A stretch of DNA of 64,000 nt from Paludibacteraceae bacterium (GCA_017464475.1 JAFTZQ010000004.1:1-64000); one strand, 5' to 3'; counted from the first letter of the stretch, positions 43,270 through 51,673 are shown. Numbers and translations are program-made. The notes: generated by a model not told the origin, from the letters alone.

Positions 43270-43821
43270 TTACTTTCCGAAATAACGCTTGAACAATCCT
43301 TCGAAACCTTTGCCGTGACGTGCTTCGTCACGAGCCATTTCGTGTACGGCGTCGTGGATAGGATCGAGACCTAACTCTTTTGCGCGCTTAGCGATATTGA
43401 GTTTGTCTTCGCATGCACCTGCCTCAGCCATCATTCGTTTCTCCAGGTTCGTCTTGGTGTCCCATACGACTTCGCCTAACATCTCTGCGAACAGCGATGC
43501 GTGGTCTGCCTCTTCGTACGCATATTTGCGGAAAGCAGCTGCGATCTCGGGATAACCCTCACGGTCAGCTTGACGAGCCATAGCCAGATACATGCCTACC
43601 TCGGTAGCCTCACCCATGAAATGTGCGCGCAAACCGTTCATGATCACTTCGTCCTTAACGTCCTTGGCTACGCCTAACACGTGCTCGCACGCCCATTGGA
43701 TCTCGGCATTCTCGTCTGCCACTTTCCATGTTACTACTTGTTTGCATTGCGGGCAGCGTTCCGGTGCCTCTGTGCCCTCGTGTACATAACCACAGATCGG
43801 GCAAATGAATTTCTTTACCAT
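43270..43821 (-). CDS. Rubrerythrin with N-terminal rubredoxin domain
   Basis: 183 residues. The N-terminal zinc-ribbon-like rubredoxin domain has two cysteine pairs (FICPICGYVHEG, ERCPQCKQ), followed by a ferritin-like diiron domain with HFMGEATEVGMYLAMARQ, YAYEEADHASLFAEMLGE and MARDEARHGKGFEGL. The domain order is reversed relative to classic rubrerythrin. Such proteins reduce hydrogen peroxide in anaerobes, which fits the inferred lifestyle. It is a single gene convergent with mnmA; no clear -7 box was located in its AT-rich upstream region (43822-43890). Confidence 0.92.
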   Translation of the reverse strand: MVKKFICPICGYVHEGTEAPERCPQCKQVVTWKVADENAEIQWACEHVLGVAKDVKDEVIMNGLRAHFMGEATEVGMYLAMARQADREGYPEIAAAFRKYAYEEADHASLFAEMLGEVVWDTKTNLEKRMMAEAGACEDKLNIAKRAKELGLDPIHDAVHEMARDEARHGKGFEGLFKRYFGK

Positions 43822-43887
43822 AGTGTTAATTTTTTAGGGTTAATATAATTAATTAAAAATTGGCAATGTTTTTTTCTTAAATAATTC

Positions 43888-45615
43888 TCAATTCTCAATT
43901 TTCTGAATAATATCCTCCGCTCTGCGCAGCGCAAAATGGATATTTGCGCATATATTGTGCGGGTCCATCTGCTGCTCGATCCCGCCTTGCAGCAGTTGTT
44001 TGTGAACGTGGTCGTTCACGCCCGACAGGATGATGGTCATGCCTTCTTTGTGCGACCGTTGGATCAGCATAGACAGGTTGTGCATCGCCGTCGAATCCAC
44101 GAACGGCACTTTTCTCATTCGGATGATGCGAATCGGATATTTCTCGCTGCTCACATGGCTCATCACGTCGTCAAAACGGTTTGCTATACCGAAGAAATAC
44201 GGTCCGTCGATCTCGTACACCTCTACGCCCGCAGGGATCGTCAGGTGCTCCAGGTTCTGTCCGCTCTCCGTGTCTTCGTTCGGATCGATCTCGTCGTGGA
44301 AAGTGCGGATATGCGTTGCCTCGTTCGTACGCATGAGGAAGAGAACCATCGCTAATAAGATACCCACTTCGATGGCTACCGTCAGGTCGAAGATCACCGT
44401 CAGGAAGAAGGTGATCAGCAGCACCCAAAGGTCACGGTTCGGGTGCTTGATCAGTCCTACGATTGTCTTCCAGCCGCTCATCGAATAAGCGACCATGATC
44501 AGTACTGCCGCCAGACAGGACATCGGGATCATTCCTACCAGACTGCCCATGAAAAGCAGCACCATCAGCAGTACCGCGGCATGCACTACACCCGCAATCG
44601 GGCTGCGACCGCCGTTGTTGATGTTTGTCATAGTGCGGGCAATAGCACCCGTCGCAGGAATACCGCCGAAGAACGGCACAACGATATTTGCCATGCCTTG
44701 GGCAATCAATTCCGTGTTCGAGTTATGCTTGTCGCCGATCACGCCGTCCGCCACCATCGCTGACAGCAGGCTCTCTATCGCGCCTAACATAGCGATCGTG
44801 AAAGCAGCGGGGAAGAGTTTCTCTATCGTGCTGATGATTGTTTCGCCTTCCGCTACCTCAATGTTGGGTACATGCGGAGCAGGTATGCCGTGAGGCAAAG
44901 TGTATAGGTCGCTGATCGTTTGGATACCCGCTACGCCCCAGCTCTCCGGTGCGTACCGTTTCAGCGCCCAAACCGCTGCCGTCGCCAGTATGATTGCCGC
45001 CAGACTGCCCGGAATCTTCTTGGTGATATACGGCATCCCGATACATACCGTCAAGGAGAATACACCCACTCCGAAACTCCACCATTCTACTTGAAAATGC
45101 GACCCGTAATAGAGCCATTTCTCGATGAAATTAGCCGGCACGTCGGTTAACCCCAGCCCGAAGAAATCGTTCATCTGCGTGCTGAAGATCGTCACGGCGA
45201 TACCTGCCGTGAAACCGACGATCACAGGATAAGGCACAAACTTAATCACGTTTCCTAACCGCGTCAAGCCCATGATAACCAATATGATACCTGCCATTAC
45301 TGTGGCGAGCATCAGCCCGCCTAATCCGAACTCCTGGATAATACCGTAGATGATCACAATGAAAGCGCCTGTCGGACCTCCGATCTGCACTTTGCTGCCG
45401 CCAAAAACCGATATGATCAGTCCCGCTATGATGGCGGTCACTAATCCTTCCGTCGGACCAACACCTGACGAAATACCAAAGGCGATTGCCAACGGAATAG
45501 CTACAATTCCCACGATGATACCTGCCAAGGTATCCTGACCCAACCGGCTACGTGTGTACCCGCGCAGCGTCTGAAATAACTTAGGAGAAAATACTTCTTT
45601 AATTGAATATTGCAT
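43888..45615 (-). CDS. SulP family anion transporter with STAS domain
   Basis: 575 residues from MQYSIKEVFSPKLFQTLRGY; seven further in-frame codons upstream overlap the promoter and are not used. A SulP transmembrane core of about 12 segments includes ISSGVGPTEGLVTAIIAG, GGSKVQIGGPTGAFIVII, and FGGIPATGAIARTMTNINNGG. A cytoplasmic STAS domain follows (VEVYEIDGPYFFGIANRFDD, VPFVDSTAMHNLSMLIQR). It moves sulfate, bicarbonate or related anions; the substrate cannot be read from the sequence. The gene is single, with a -7 box 18 nt upstream and family A' plus AT-rich DNA behind it. Confidence 0.92.
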   Translation of the reverse strand: MQYSIKEVFSPKLFQTLRGYTRSRLGQDTLAGIIVGIVAIPLAIAFGISSGVGPTEGLVTAIIAGLIISVFGGSKVQIGGPTGAFIVIIYGIIQEFGLGGLMLATVMAGIILVIMGLTRLGNVIKFVPYPVIVGFTAGIAVTIFSTQMNDFFGLGLTDVPANFIEKWLYYGSHFQVEWWSFGVGVFSLTVCIGMPYITKKIPGSLAAIILATAAVWALKRYAPESWGVAGIQTISDLYTLPHGIPAPHVPNIEVAEGETIISTIEKLFPAAFTIAMLGAIESLLSAMVADGVIGDKHNSNTELIAQGMANIVVPFFGGIPATGAIARTMTNINNGGRSPIAGVVHAAVLLMVLLFMGSLVGMIPMSCLAAVLIMVAYSMSGWKTIVGLIKHPNRDLWVLLITFFLTVIFDLTVAIEVGILLAMVLFLMRTNEATHIRTFHDEIDPNEDTESGQNLEHLTIPAGVEVYEIDGPYFFGIANRFDDVMSHVSSEKYPIRIIRMRKVPFVDSTAMHNLSMLIQRSHKEGMTIILSGVNDHVHKQLLQGGIEQQMDPHNICANIHFALRRAEDIIQKIEN

Positions 45616-45632
45616 ACATTCGTAAATCGGGT

Positions 45633-45641
45633 GCAAAGGTA
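45633..45641 (-). promoter_or_regulatory. -7 box of the SulP gene
   Basis: TACCTTTGC on minus; leader of only about 15 nt. Confidence 0.6.
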
Positions 45642-45724
45642 GTACTTTTTTTTGAGATATGCAAATAAAATCGTCCCTTTCCCTCTTTTTTCTTCGTTTG
45701 CCTCCTTTTTAGCCCCTCTCTTTC

Positions 45725-45750
45725 TCCCCCTTTAGGGGGCTGGGGGGCTC
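45725..45750 (+). repeat. Family A' element, intergenic
   Basis: CTCCCCCTTTAGGGGGCTGG then GGGGCTCC, between the SulP and rpmB promoters. Confidence 0.65.
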
Positions 45751-45844
45751 CTTCATCCCTCCCCCCATAACCCCCTTTTCTATACAAAATGAAAAAAAAA
45801 AGCATTTTTTCCTCAAAAAATTTGTCCATCTCAAAAAAAAGCAG

Positions 45845-45853
45845 TACCTTTGC
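45845..45853 (+). promoter_or_regulatory. -7 box of the rpmB operon
   Basis: TACCTTTGC, about 60 nt before rpmB. Confidence 0.6.
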
Positions 45854-45918
45854 GCGATTTTTCGTGTAAATATGCGAGGAATCCCCAAAATCGAAGAAAA
45901 TATAAAATATATACTACA

Positions 45919-46155
45919 ATGTCAAAGATTTGTCAAATTACAGGCAAGAAAGCCATGGGCGGATGTAACGTCTCGCACTCGAAGCGCCACACAAAGCGCA
46001 CCTTCGATGTGAACCTGTTCCGCCGTAAGTTCTACTGGGTAGAACGCGATGTATGGATCGAGCTGAACGTGAGTGCAGCTGGTCTGAGAACTATTAACAA
46101 GATCGGCCTTGACGCAGCGCTCAAACAGGCTGCCGAGAAGGGCTATCTCTATTAA
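45919..46155 (+). CDS. rpmB: Ribosomal protein L28
   Basis: 78 residues from [21 protein letters not shown], the canonical L28 N-terminus; the in-frame extension upstream of 45919 runs into the leader and is not used. [19 protein letters not shown] and [18 protein letters not shown] are the conserved core. Component of the 50S subunit. It is first in the L28-L33-DUF4295 operon, a usual order in Bacteroidetes. It is followed 16 bp later by rpmG with a clear GAAAGGAG-type ribosome binding site. Confidence 0.97.
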   Translation: MSKICQITGKKAMGGCNVSHSKRHTKRTFDVNLFRRKFYWVERDVWIELNVSAAGLRTINKIGLDAALKQAAEKGYLY

Positions 46156-46171
46156 CGAAAGGAGCTAAACT

Positions 46172-46360
46172 ATGGCAAAGAAAACTAAAGAAGCCCGCGT
46201 TCAAGTAATCCTTGAGTGCACCGAGCAGAAAGCCAGCGGTGTTCCCGGAATGTCTCGTTACATTACCACCAAAAACCGTAAGAACACTCCGGATCGTTTG
46301 GAACTGATGAAGTACAATCCCTATCTGAAGCGCTACACGCTCCATAAAGAGATTAAGTAA
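46172..46360 (+). CDS. rpmG: Ribosomal protein L33
   Basis: 62 residues starting [18 protein letters not shown] and ending [15 protein letters not shown], matching L33 of the 50S subunit. It lacks the Cys pairs of the zinc-binding form (only one Cys is present), so it is the zinc-independent type. A Shine-Dalgarno-like AAAGGAG lies 9 bases before the ATG, which is rare in this window. Confidence 0.96.
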   Translation: MAKKTKEARVQVILECTEQKASGVPGMSRYITTKNRKNTPDRLELMKYNPYLKRYTLHKEIK

Positions 46361-46389
46361 TTAACCCCTAATTAGAAAGGCTTAGAACT

Positions 46390-46542
46390 ATGGCAAAGAA
46401 AGCGGTCGCAACCCTTCAAACCGGTAACTCCGGACGTGCGCACTCTAAGTGCATCAAGATGGTTAAGTCGCCGAAAACAGGGGCTTACATCTTCCAGGAG
46501 GAAATCGTTCTCAACGAGAAAGTACAGGAGTTCTTCAAGTAA
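46390..46542 (+). CDS. DUF4295 small basic protein of the L28-L33 operon
   Basis: 50 residues starting MAKKAVATLQTGNSGRAHSK and ending EKVQEFFK. The small, lysine-rich protein encoded after rpmG in Bacteroidetes is DUF4295, thought to be associated with the ribosome, but its role is not established. It lies 29 bp after rpmG, with AGAAAGG before the ATG, and is closed by a terminator hairpin at 46571-46612. Confidence 0.85.
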   Translation: MAKKAVATLQTGNSGRAHSKCIKMVKSPKTGAYIFQEEIVLNEKVQEFFK

Positions 46543-46570
46543 GTCACTGGACGAAAATTGAAAACTGAAA

Positions 46571-46612
46571 GAAAAATGACATACAAATTTGCGTATGTCA
46601 TTTTTTTTGTGT
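46571..46612 (+). terminator. Terminator of the ribosomal protein operon
   Basis: AAATGACATAC pairs with GTATGTCATTT and is followed by a T-run; the next promoter starts immediately after. Confidence 0.8.
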
Positions 46613-46620
46613 ACCTTTGC
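46612..46620 (+). promoter_or_regulatory. -7 box of the lipid kinase gene
   Basis: TACCTTTGC, directly after the terminator T-run. Confidence 0.6.
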
Positions 46621-46683
46621 ACTCGCTTTACAAATGACCAATGGCAAATGACCAAATGGTAAATGAATAAATCGTAAATGATA
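46621..46683 (+). repeat. Family D simple repeat
   Basis: ACAAATGACCAATGGCAAAT-type units fill the leader between promoter and start codon. Confidence 0.6.
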
Positions 46684-46685
46684 TC

Positions 46686-47609
46686 ATGTTAGGCATCGTA
46701 ATCAATCCAAAGTCGGGCAAGCGCGCCTTCCGCGCGCAACGTATCTATCTATGGAAATTGCTGCGCAAACGCCACCTGCCTTTCGTATATAGGTTGACGA
46801 AGTATGCGGGTCATGCCACGGAACTTGCACGCGAGTTGGTGGAGAAAGGGTATGACGAGATCCTCGTCCTCGGCGGCGATGGCACCCTCTCCGAGGTGAT
46901 CAACGGCATCATGCGATCCTCCCTCGACCCCGAGCAGCGGGCGAAAATCCAAGTGGGACTCATGCCGCGCGGAACGGGAAACGACTGGGGTAGGTTCTGG
47001 CTCCTCACCAAGAACCATAAAGAGAGCCTGCGGCGTTTCTTCGAGGGCGAAGGACATCCTATCGACATCGGCTGCGTCACCTACCGGCGAAACGGCATTG
47101 CCCACCACCGCTATTTCATCAACTCCGTCGGCTTCGGCGTCGATCCCCTCTGCTGCAAGAAAGCCGACACGCTCAAATACTACATCGGTTCCCACCACGT
47201 CAACTACCTCTTCGGTCTCATCGCCGCGATCGTGCAGCATAAGAGCCAGCACATGATCTTGACGGTGGACGGCAAGGAAGCAGTCAACGACCTGCTTTTC
47301 ACAATGAACATCGGCAACGGACCTTTCTCCGGCGGAGGAATCAAACAGAACCCCGAAGCCGATCCCGCAGATGGCATTTTCCATGGTATGTTCGTTCGCA
47401 AACCGACGTTCAAACAGGTGCTCAAAGCCCTGCCGAAACTCTATAACGGCAAACTGACCGAACTCCCCTTCGTCTATCCGATCGTGGGCAAAGAGATAGA
47501 GATCAATTATCGCAAGCATATCCTCATCGAGGCGGACGGTATTCTGGAGAACTTCATGGGACCCTGCCGCGTCACCTGCATCCACCACGCCCTCCAATTC
47601 AGATGCTGA
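46686..47609 (+). CDS. Diacylglycerol/sphingosine-type lipid kinase
   Basis: 307 residues. IVINPKSGKRAF at the N-terminus, ILVLGGDGTLSEVINGIM (the GGDGT catalytic loop, residues about 61-70), LMPRGTGNDWGR, and FLPFVYPIVGKEIEIN place it in the DagK/YegS family. It phosphorylates a lipid hydroxyl (diacylglycerol or a sphingoid base) at the inner membrane; Bacteroidales make sphingolipids, so either is possible. The single promoter and the following repeat A suggest the next gene may be read from the same transcript. No insertions in the frame. Confidence 0.9.
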   Translation: MLGIVINPKSGKRAFRAQRIYLWKLLRKRHLPFVYRLTKYAGHATELARELVEKGYDEILVLGGDGTLSEVINGIMRSSLDPEQRAKIQVGLMPRGTGNDWGRFWLLTKNHKESLRRFFEGEGHPIDIGCVTYRRNGIAHHRYFINSVGFGVDPLCCKKADTLKYYIGSHHVNYLFGLIAAIVQHKSQHMILTVDGKEAVNDLLFTMNIGNGPFSGGGIKQNPEADPADGIFHGMFVRKPTFKQVLKALPKLYNGKLTELPFVYPIVGKEIEINYRKHILIEADGILENFMGPCRVTCIHHALQFRC

Positions 47610-47645
47610 AATGATATTCTCAAACTAAAATTTATAATTCCTCAT

Positions 47646-47680
47646 CTCCCTCCCTTGAGGGGAGGGACGGGGTGGGGTTG
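47646..47680 (+). repeat. Family A repeat at the start of the kinase-RapZ gene
   Basis: Full core and GGGGTGGGG tail, + orientation, 9 bp before the ATG at 47689. It carries an in-frame TGA, so it sets the upstream limit of the gene. Confidence 0.87.
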
Positions 47681-47688
47681 AATCGTAT

Positions 47689-49080
47689 ATGCAACAGCAA
47701 GGCTCCAATAGACTTTATACCCGCATTCAGGACGCGTCCGGACGGACGGTTATCCGCGTAGAAGGCACCAACCGCGATGAGAACCGCGCCTTCATCTATA
47801 TGGCGCGCCATTTCCATGACTTGGGGCTCCCCGTGCCCGAACTCTATTGGGTCAGCGAAGACGAAATGACCTATACCCAGGAGGATCTGGGTGACACGCT
47901 CCTTTTCGACGCTATCCGTCACGGACGCGAGACAGGAGTGTTCAGCGATGAAGAGCACACCTTATTAGAACGCACGATGCGCGCACTCGCGCACGTGCAA
48001 ATAGAGGGAGCAAAGTCCTTCGACTGGTCCGTCTGTTTCCCCGTTCCCGAGATGGACGAGCGGTCCATCCGATGGGATCTCAATTATTTCAAGTACTGTT
48101 TCCTCAAAGGCACCCGGCTCGAATTCTCCGAACCCCGTCTGGAGGACGATTTCGATACTCTGACGGCGAAGATACTCTCTCCCTTGAGGGGAGAGCCGGA
48201 GAGGGGTTGGTTCCTCTACCGCGACTTCCAGAGCCGTAATGTCATGCTCAAGGACGGGCAACCGTATTTCATCGATTTCCAGGGCGGACGCAAAGGACCC
48301 ACCCAGTACGATGTGGCTTCCTTCTTGTGGCAGGCGAAAGCCAATATACCTGCCGCTCTCCGCGAAGAACTAATTGACGCTTATCTGGATGAACTGCATA
48401 AGCTTCAGCCAAGCTTGGCTGAACAGTCATGGCGCGCGGCATTGCCCCATTTCGTCCTCTTCCGCACGCTCCAAGTCTTAGGCGCGTACGGCTACAGAGG
48501 CTATTTCGAGCGCAAACCCCATTTCTTGGAGTCCATCCCCAATGCGCTGAAAAACCTCCGCGAGGTACTAAACCAACTCCCCGAATACCCTTACCTGAAT
48601 GAATTGGCAGAGAGTTTGTCTTTGAGCCTTTCAAATCCAAATCTTTCTCCCTCCCTTGAGGGGAGGGCTGGGGAGAGGTTGCTAACAGTTACCATCTACT
48701 CTTTCTCCTTCAGACGCAGTATTCCTGCGGACACCTCCGGCAACGGCGGGGGCTATGTCTTCGACTGCCGTTCCACCCATAACCCCGGCAAATACGAGGA
48801 ATACAAGACCCAGACCGGTCTCGACCAACCGGTGATTGATTTTCTGGAGAAAGACGGCGAGATACTAACTTTCCTGAACTCCGTCTATGCGCTGGTGGAC
48901 CATCATGTAGAGCGGTTCCTCGAACGCGGTTTCAACCACCTGCAGGTCTCTTTCGGTTGCACGGGCGGGCAGCACCGCTCCGTCTATTGCGCCGAACATC
49001 TGGCTGTGCACCTCAAGGATAAATACCCCGTCCGCATCCACCTCATCCACCGCGAACAAGGCATCGACCGTAACTTATAA
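47689..49080 (+). CDS. APH-type sugar kinase (AmgK-like) fused to a RapZ C-terminal domain
   Basis: 463 residues. Residues 1-310 are an aminoglycoside-phosphotransferase-fold kinase (TYTQEDLGDTLLFDAI, LYRDFQSRNVMLKDGQPYFID with the catalytic Asp-Asn-Asp pattern), as in AmgK, the anomeric MurNAc/GlcNAc kinase of cell-wall recycling. Residues 330-463 match the RapZ C-terminal domain (SFGCTGGQHRSVYCAEHLA, TGLDQPVIDFLE), which in enterobacteria binds glucosamine-6-phosphate. The following gene is a MurU-like uridylyltransferase, supporting the recycling role. The N-terminus starts at QQQGSNRLYTRI; family members usually have about 30 residues before this point, replaced here by a family A repeat. 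Two more A copies are in frame (LSPLRGEPERG, SPSLEGRAGER). Confidence 0.85.
   Translation: MQQQGSNRLYTRIQDASGRTVIRVEGTNRDENRAFIYMARHFHDLGLPVPELYWVSEDEMTYTQEDLGDTLLFDAIRHGRETGVFSDEEHTLLERTMRALAHVQIEGAKSFDWSVCFPVPEMDERSIRWDLNYFKYCFLKGTRLEFSEPRLEDDFDTLTAKILSPLRGEPERGWFLYRDFQSRNVMLKDGQPYFIDFQGGRKGPTQYDVASFLWQAKANIPAALREELIDAYLDELHKLQPSLAEQSWRAALPHFVLFRTLQVLGAYGYRGYFERKPHFLESIPNALKNLREVLNQLPEYPYLNELAESLSLSLSNPNLSPSLEGRAGERLLTVTIYSFSFRRSIPADTSGNGGGYVFDCRSTHNPGKYEEYKTQTGLDQPVIDFLEKDGEILTFLNSVYALVDHHVERFLERGFNHLQVSFGCTGGQHRSVYCAEHLAVHLKDKYPVRIHLIHREQGIDRNL
48176..48208 (+). repeat. Family A repeat in the kinase domain
   Basis: CTCTCTCCCTTGAGGGGAGA with CCGGAGAGGGG tail, + orientation, just before the catalytic loop; read as LSPLRGEPERG. 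Confidence 0.82.
48647..48680 (+). repeat. Family A repeat in the kinase-RapZ linker
   Basis: Full core and GGGGAGAGG tail, + orientation; read as SPSLEGRAGERL at the domain junction. Confidence 0.87.
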
Positions 49081-49097
49081 ATAGTAACTTCATTAAT

Positions 49098-49859
49098 ATG
49101 AAAGCAATGATCTTTGCCGCGGGCTTGGGCACGCGCCTTAAGCCGCTCACCGATACGATGCCGAAGGCGCTGGTGCCGCTGGCGGGCAAACCGCTGCTGC
49201 AATGGCAGGTGGAGAAACTTCGCGACGCAGGCATCACCGACATCGTTGTGAACGTGCACCATTTCCCGGATCAGATCATTGACGCCGTCCGCGCAAACAA
49301 CGGCTGGGGCACCAATATACGTATCTCCGACGAACGGGATCAACTGCTGGACACCGGCGGCGGACTGCGCAAAGCATTTAAAGACGGACTCCTTGGGACT
49401 GACGAACCGGTCCTCGCCTGCAATGTGGACATCCTGTCCAATATAGATATTCCCCACTTGATAGATACCTATACCTCCGCCCCCTCTTCCTCCTCCCTTG
49501 AGGGGAGGCGGGGTGGGGTTTCCCCCTCCCTTCTGGTGGTCAGCGAACGACAAACGCAGCGCTATCTCTGTTTCAACGGGGAGGATTTATTATGCGGCTG
49601 GACCAATATAGCGACCGGAGAACAGAAAGGATTCGACGGGCGGCATTTGGCGTTCTCCGGCATGCAGATACTCAATGATGACACGCTCTCCCGCTTGCAA
49701 CAGATAGATGAGACGAAATTCTCGCTGATACCTTTTTATCTGGAGATCATGAAAGAAGTGCCTTTGCAGGCCTACGTCCCGTCCGGCTACCGGATGATGG
49801 ATGTCGGGAAAATAGACCAGATAACTGAAGCAGAGCTTTTCGCAGAGAGCCTGAAATAA
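49098..49859 (+). CDS. Sugar-1-phosphate nucleotidyltransferase, MurU-like
   Basis: 253 residues. MKAMIFAAGLGTRLKPLTDT is the nucleotidyltransferase signature, with KALVPLAGKPLLQWQVEKL, NVHHFPDQI and LACNVDILSNID as further motifs. MurU joins UMP to MurNAc-1-phosphate made by AmgK, bypassing de novo synthesis; the gene pair here has that order, 17 bp apart. A GlcNAc or mannose-1-phosphate enzyme cannot be excluded. A family A repeat (SSSLEGRRGGVS) is inserted near residue 135. The coding sequence runs straight into a terminator. Confidence 0.87.
   Translation: MKAMIFAAGLGTRLKPLTDTMPKALVPLAGKPLLQWQVEKLRDAGITDIVVNVHHFPDQIIDAVRANNGWGTNIRISDERDQLLDTGGGLRKAFKDGLLGTDEPVLACNVDILSNIDIPHLIDTYTSAPSSSSLEGRRGGVSPSLLVVSERQTQRYLCFNGEDLLCGWTNIATGEQKGFDGRHLAFSGMQILNDDTLSRLQQIDETKFSLIPFYLEIMKEVPLQAYVPSGYRMMDVGKIDQITEAELFAESLK
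49491..49520 (+). repeat. Family A repeat in the nucleotidyltransferase gene
   Basis: CCTCCCTTGAGGGGAGG with CGGGGTGGGG tail, + orientation; read as SSSLEGRRGGV. Confidence 0.85.
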
Positions 49860-49860
49860 G

Positions 49861-49891
49861 AAGAAAGGACACCCATCGGATGTCCTTTCTT
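49861..49891 (+). terminator. Terminator after the nucleotidyltransferase gene
   Basis: AAGAAAGGACA pairs with TGTCCTTTCTT around a 9-nt loop. It ends at the 3' side of the convergent tRNA and may serve both directions. Confidence 0.7.
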
Positions 49892-49892
49892 G

Positions 49893-49965
49893 TGTCCCCC
49901 GAGGGGCTCGAACCCTCGACCCACTGATTAAGAGTCAGTTGCTCTACCAACTGAGCTAGGGAGAC
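49893..49965 (-). tRNA. tRNA-Lys (anticodon CTT)
   Basis: 73 nt on the minus strand. Acceptor arms GTCTCCC and GGGGGAC with discriminator A, D-arm AGCTC/GAGC with GTTGGTA loop, anticodon stem ACTGA/TCAGT with loop CTCTTAA (anticodon CTT, reading AAG), and T-loop GGTTCGAGC. CCA is not encoded. A -7 box stands at 49996-50004. Confidence 0.96.
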
Positions 49966-49995
49966 AATAAACAATGCTTCTTTTCGAAAGCGGGT

Positions 49996-50004
49996 GCAAA
50001 GGTA
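49996..50004 (-). promoter_or_regulatory. -7 box of tRNA-Lys
   Basis: TACCTTTGC on minus, about 30 nt before the tRNA 5' end. Confidence 0.6.
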
Positions 50005-50091
50005 CTGCTTTTTTTTGACATGACCAAATATTTTGGCGTTTTTTTTCAAAAAAAATGCATACCCACTCTATTTGATTATTTAACCCCGGAC

Positions 50092-51627
50092 TCAGTTGCC
50101 GATCTCTTGGACGCGTTGCTCGAAACTGTCGCGCTCGCCCAGAGAGGCATTCTTCATCTTCACGCGGTAATTACTGATTGTATTGGGGCTATAACACAGC
50201 AGCTCCGCTATCTTGGCGCTGCTGGTTATACCCAATAGGATTAGCGCGAAGATGCGCAGCTCGATGGTCATTCGCTCGCCCGGTTTGGGCGTGAGGCGCG
50301 CTTCGGGCTTCAGCAACGCATTGAAATCTTCTACGAAAGTACCGTACAGCGACAGAAACGTGTCGTCGAAAGAACGGTAGAAATTCTCCATCTCACGGTT
50401 CATAAACGCCGTAGGGTCTTTCTCTCCCGCCTTGCGCGCCATGGTGGTCAGCCGGCGGATATAGTCGCTATAGACCTCCAGATACCGGCATATATACTGC
50501 TCCTTGACCTTGTTGGCGTCCTTGAGCTGGTGGTTGATGAGTCTCTGCTGCTCGTTCATCGCCTCCATCTCCTTGTTCAGCGCGTGCAGCCGGCGGTTAT
50601 GGCGCAGCGAGAAGAGAATCCCGATCGCCAGTACCACTAAAGCCACCGCCAGCGCGGAAAGACCGATGATAAGCATGATATACGATCGCCGCATGTGGTT
50701 CTCGTAACTGCCGCTGATCTCGTGTCCCAGCGCATAGGTCTGGATGAAGCGGGTAGGGGCGTTGAATATGGAGGCATTGGTCAGCGAATAGTCGCTGAAA
50801 TGGAAGGCGCGCTCCAGATCGCCGGATTCGTAACATTCTTTGGCTACCAGCCATGACGAACCGTTGTCGGTGATGCCGCAGCGTACGTCCGCGATAGCGG
50901 AGCGGGTGAGCCACTCGATGCGTTTGCGGTCCTGACCGGATTGCTCATACAGCATCGCGCGGGCGTAGGCCTCGATCGCATAGGGGTGCGACCACTCTCT
51001 GGTGCGCGAGAGGATCGAATCGTTGATCTCCAGCGCGCGGGAGTAATTATGCGAGTCAACGGCTGCCAGTATATTCCGTCGCAGGCGGATGGAGATACGC
51101 TCCGGAGCCTGTCGGTCCATCTCGTGCAGCAGCGAGTCATAGTACAGGTCCACGTTCGCCTTCAGTTCCGCCCGGTAAGAGGGAATACCGCATGCCGCAT
51201 AGGCTTCGTTATACAGCCGCCACACGGCTTCTATCCAGTCCACGCGCAGGCTGTCCGGCGTCTCGCTCACATAGGGCACCAGCGTGAATCCCTCGCCGTA
51301 TTTGCCGATAGACGAACTCAGTTGCACCAGCCCCATATATGCCTGCGTGCGGTAGGGTTCCTCGGCGTCGATGAGACTAAGGTACCATTCGCGCGCGCTG
51401 TCGCTTTGGAAATACTGGTACTCGCGCGCTACACGGATCCGCACCCCTTTCGTCATCGGACGGACGGATTTGAGCGAATCTATCCGTTGTTGGTGTGCTG
51501 CGCGGTAAGAAGCGGAGATCTCCACTTCCGCATCCAGTACGCGCATCAGCGAGTCCAGCGTGGACATCGCGCTCAGAGACAAGGAGAGTGCCAACAGGCA
51601 GGTACTTGCTATAAATCTACAAACCAT
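50092..51627 (-). CDS. DUF6377 membrane protein with C-terminal helix-turn-helix
   Basis: 511 residues. Signal-like N-terminus (FIASTCLLALSLSLSAM), a TPR-like helical region (residues 30-300), one membrane helix (YIMLIIGLSALAVALVVLAIG), a coiled segment (LNKEMEAMNEQQRLINHQL), and a LuxR-like helix-turn-helix at the end (LRIFALILLGITSSAKIAELL, YSPNTISNYRVKMK). This is the DUF6377 architecture of Bacteroidales: a one-component sensor-regulator with periplasmic TPRs and a cytoplasmic DNA-binding domain. Its targets are unknown. It is a single gene with a -7 box at 51674-51682. No repeat insertion. Confidence 0.85.
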   Translation of the reverse strand: MVCRFIASTCLLALSLSLSAMSTLDSLMRVLDAEVEISASYRAAHQQRIDSLKSVRPMTKGVRIRVAREYQYFQSDSAREWYLSLIDAEEPYRTQAYMGLVQLSSSIGKYGEGFTLVPYVSETPDSLRVDWIEAVWRLYNEAYAACGIPSYRAELKANVDLYYDSLLHEMDRQAPERISIRLRRNILAAVDSHNYSRALEINDSILSRTREWSHPYAIEAYARAMLYEQSGQDRKRIEWLTRSAIADVRCGITDNGSSWLVAKECYESGDLERAFHFSDYSLTNASIFNAPTRFIQTYALGHEISGSYENHMRRSYIMLIIGLSALAVALVVLAIGILFSLRHNRRLHALNKEMEAMNEQQRLINHQLKDANKVKEQYICRYLEVYSDYIRRLTTMARKAGEKDPTAFMNREMENFYRSFDDTFLSLYGTFVEDFNALLKPEARLTPKPGERMTIELRIFALILLGITSSAKIAELLCYSPNTISNYRVKMKNASLGERDSFEQRVQEIGN

Positions 51628-51673
51628 AATATAAAGCTATCAGTATTCAACTATCCGTATTTTAGAATTCAGA

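Noticed and set aside
43888..45615. Sulfate-specific transporter call for the SulP gene
   Set aside because: SulP substrates include bicarbonate and dicarboxylates, and no sulfur assimilation genes are nearby, so only the family is given.
2695..49520. Family A as rho-independent terminators
   Set aside because: The palindrome could form a hairpin, but most copies are inside reading frames without a T-run, and one orientation is kept irrespective of transcription.
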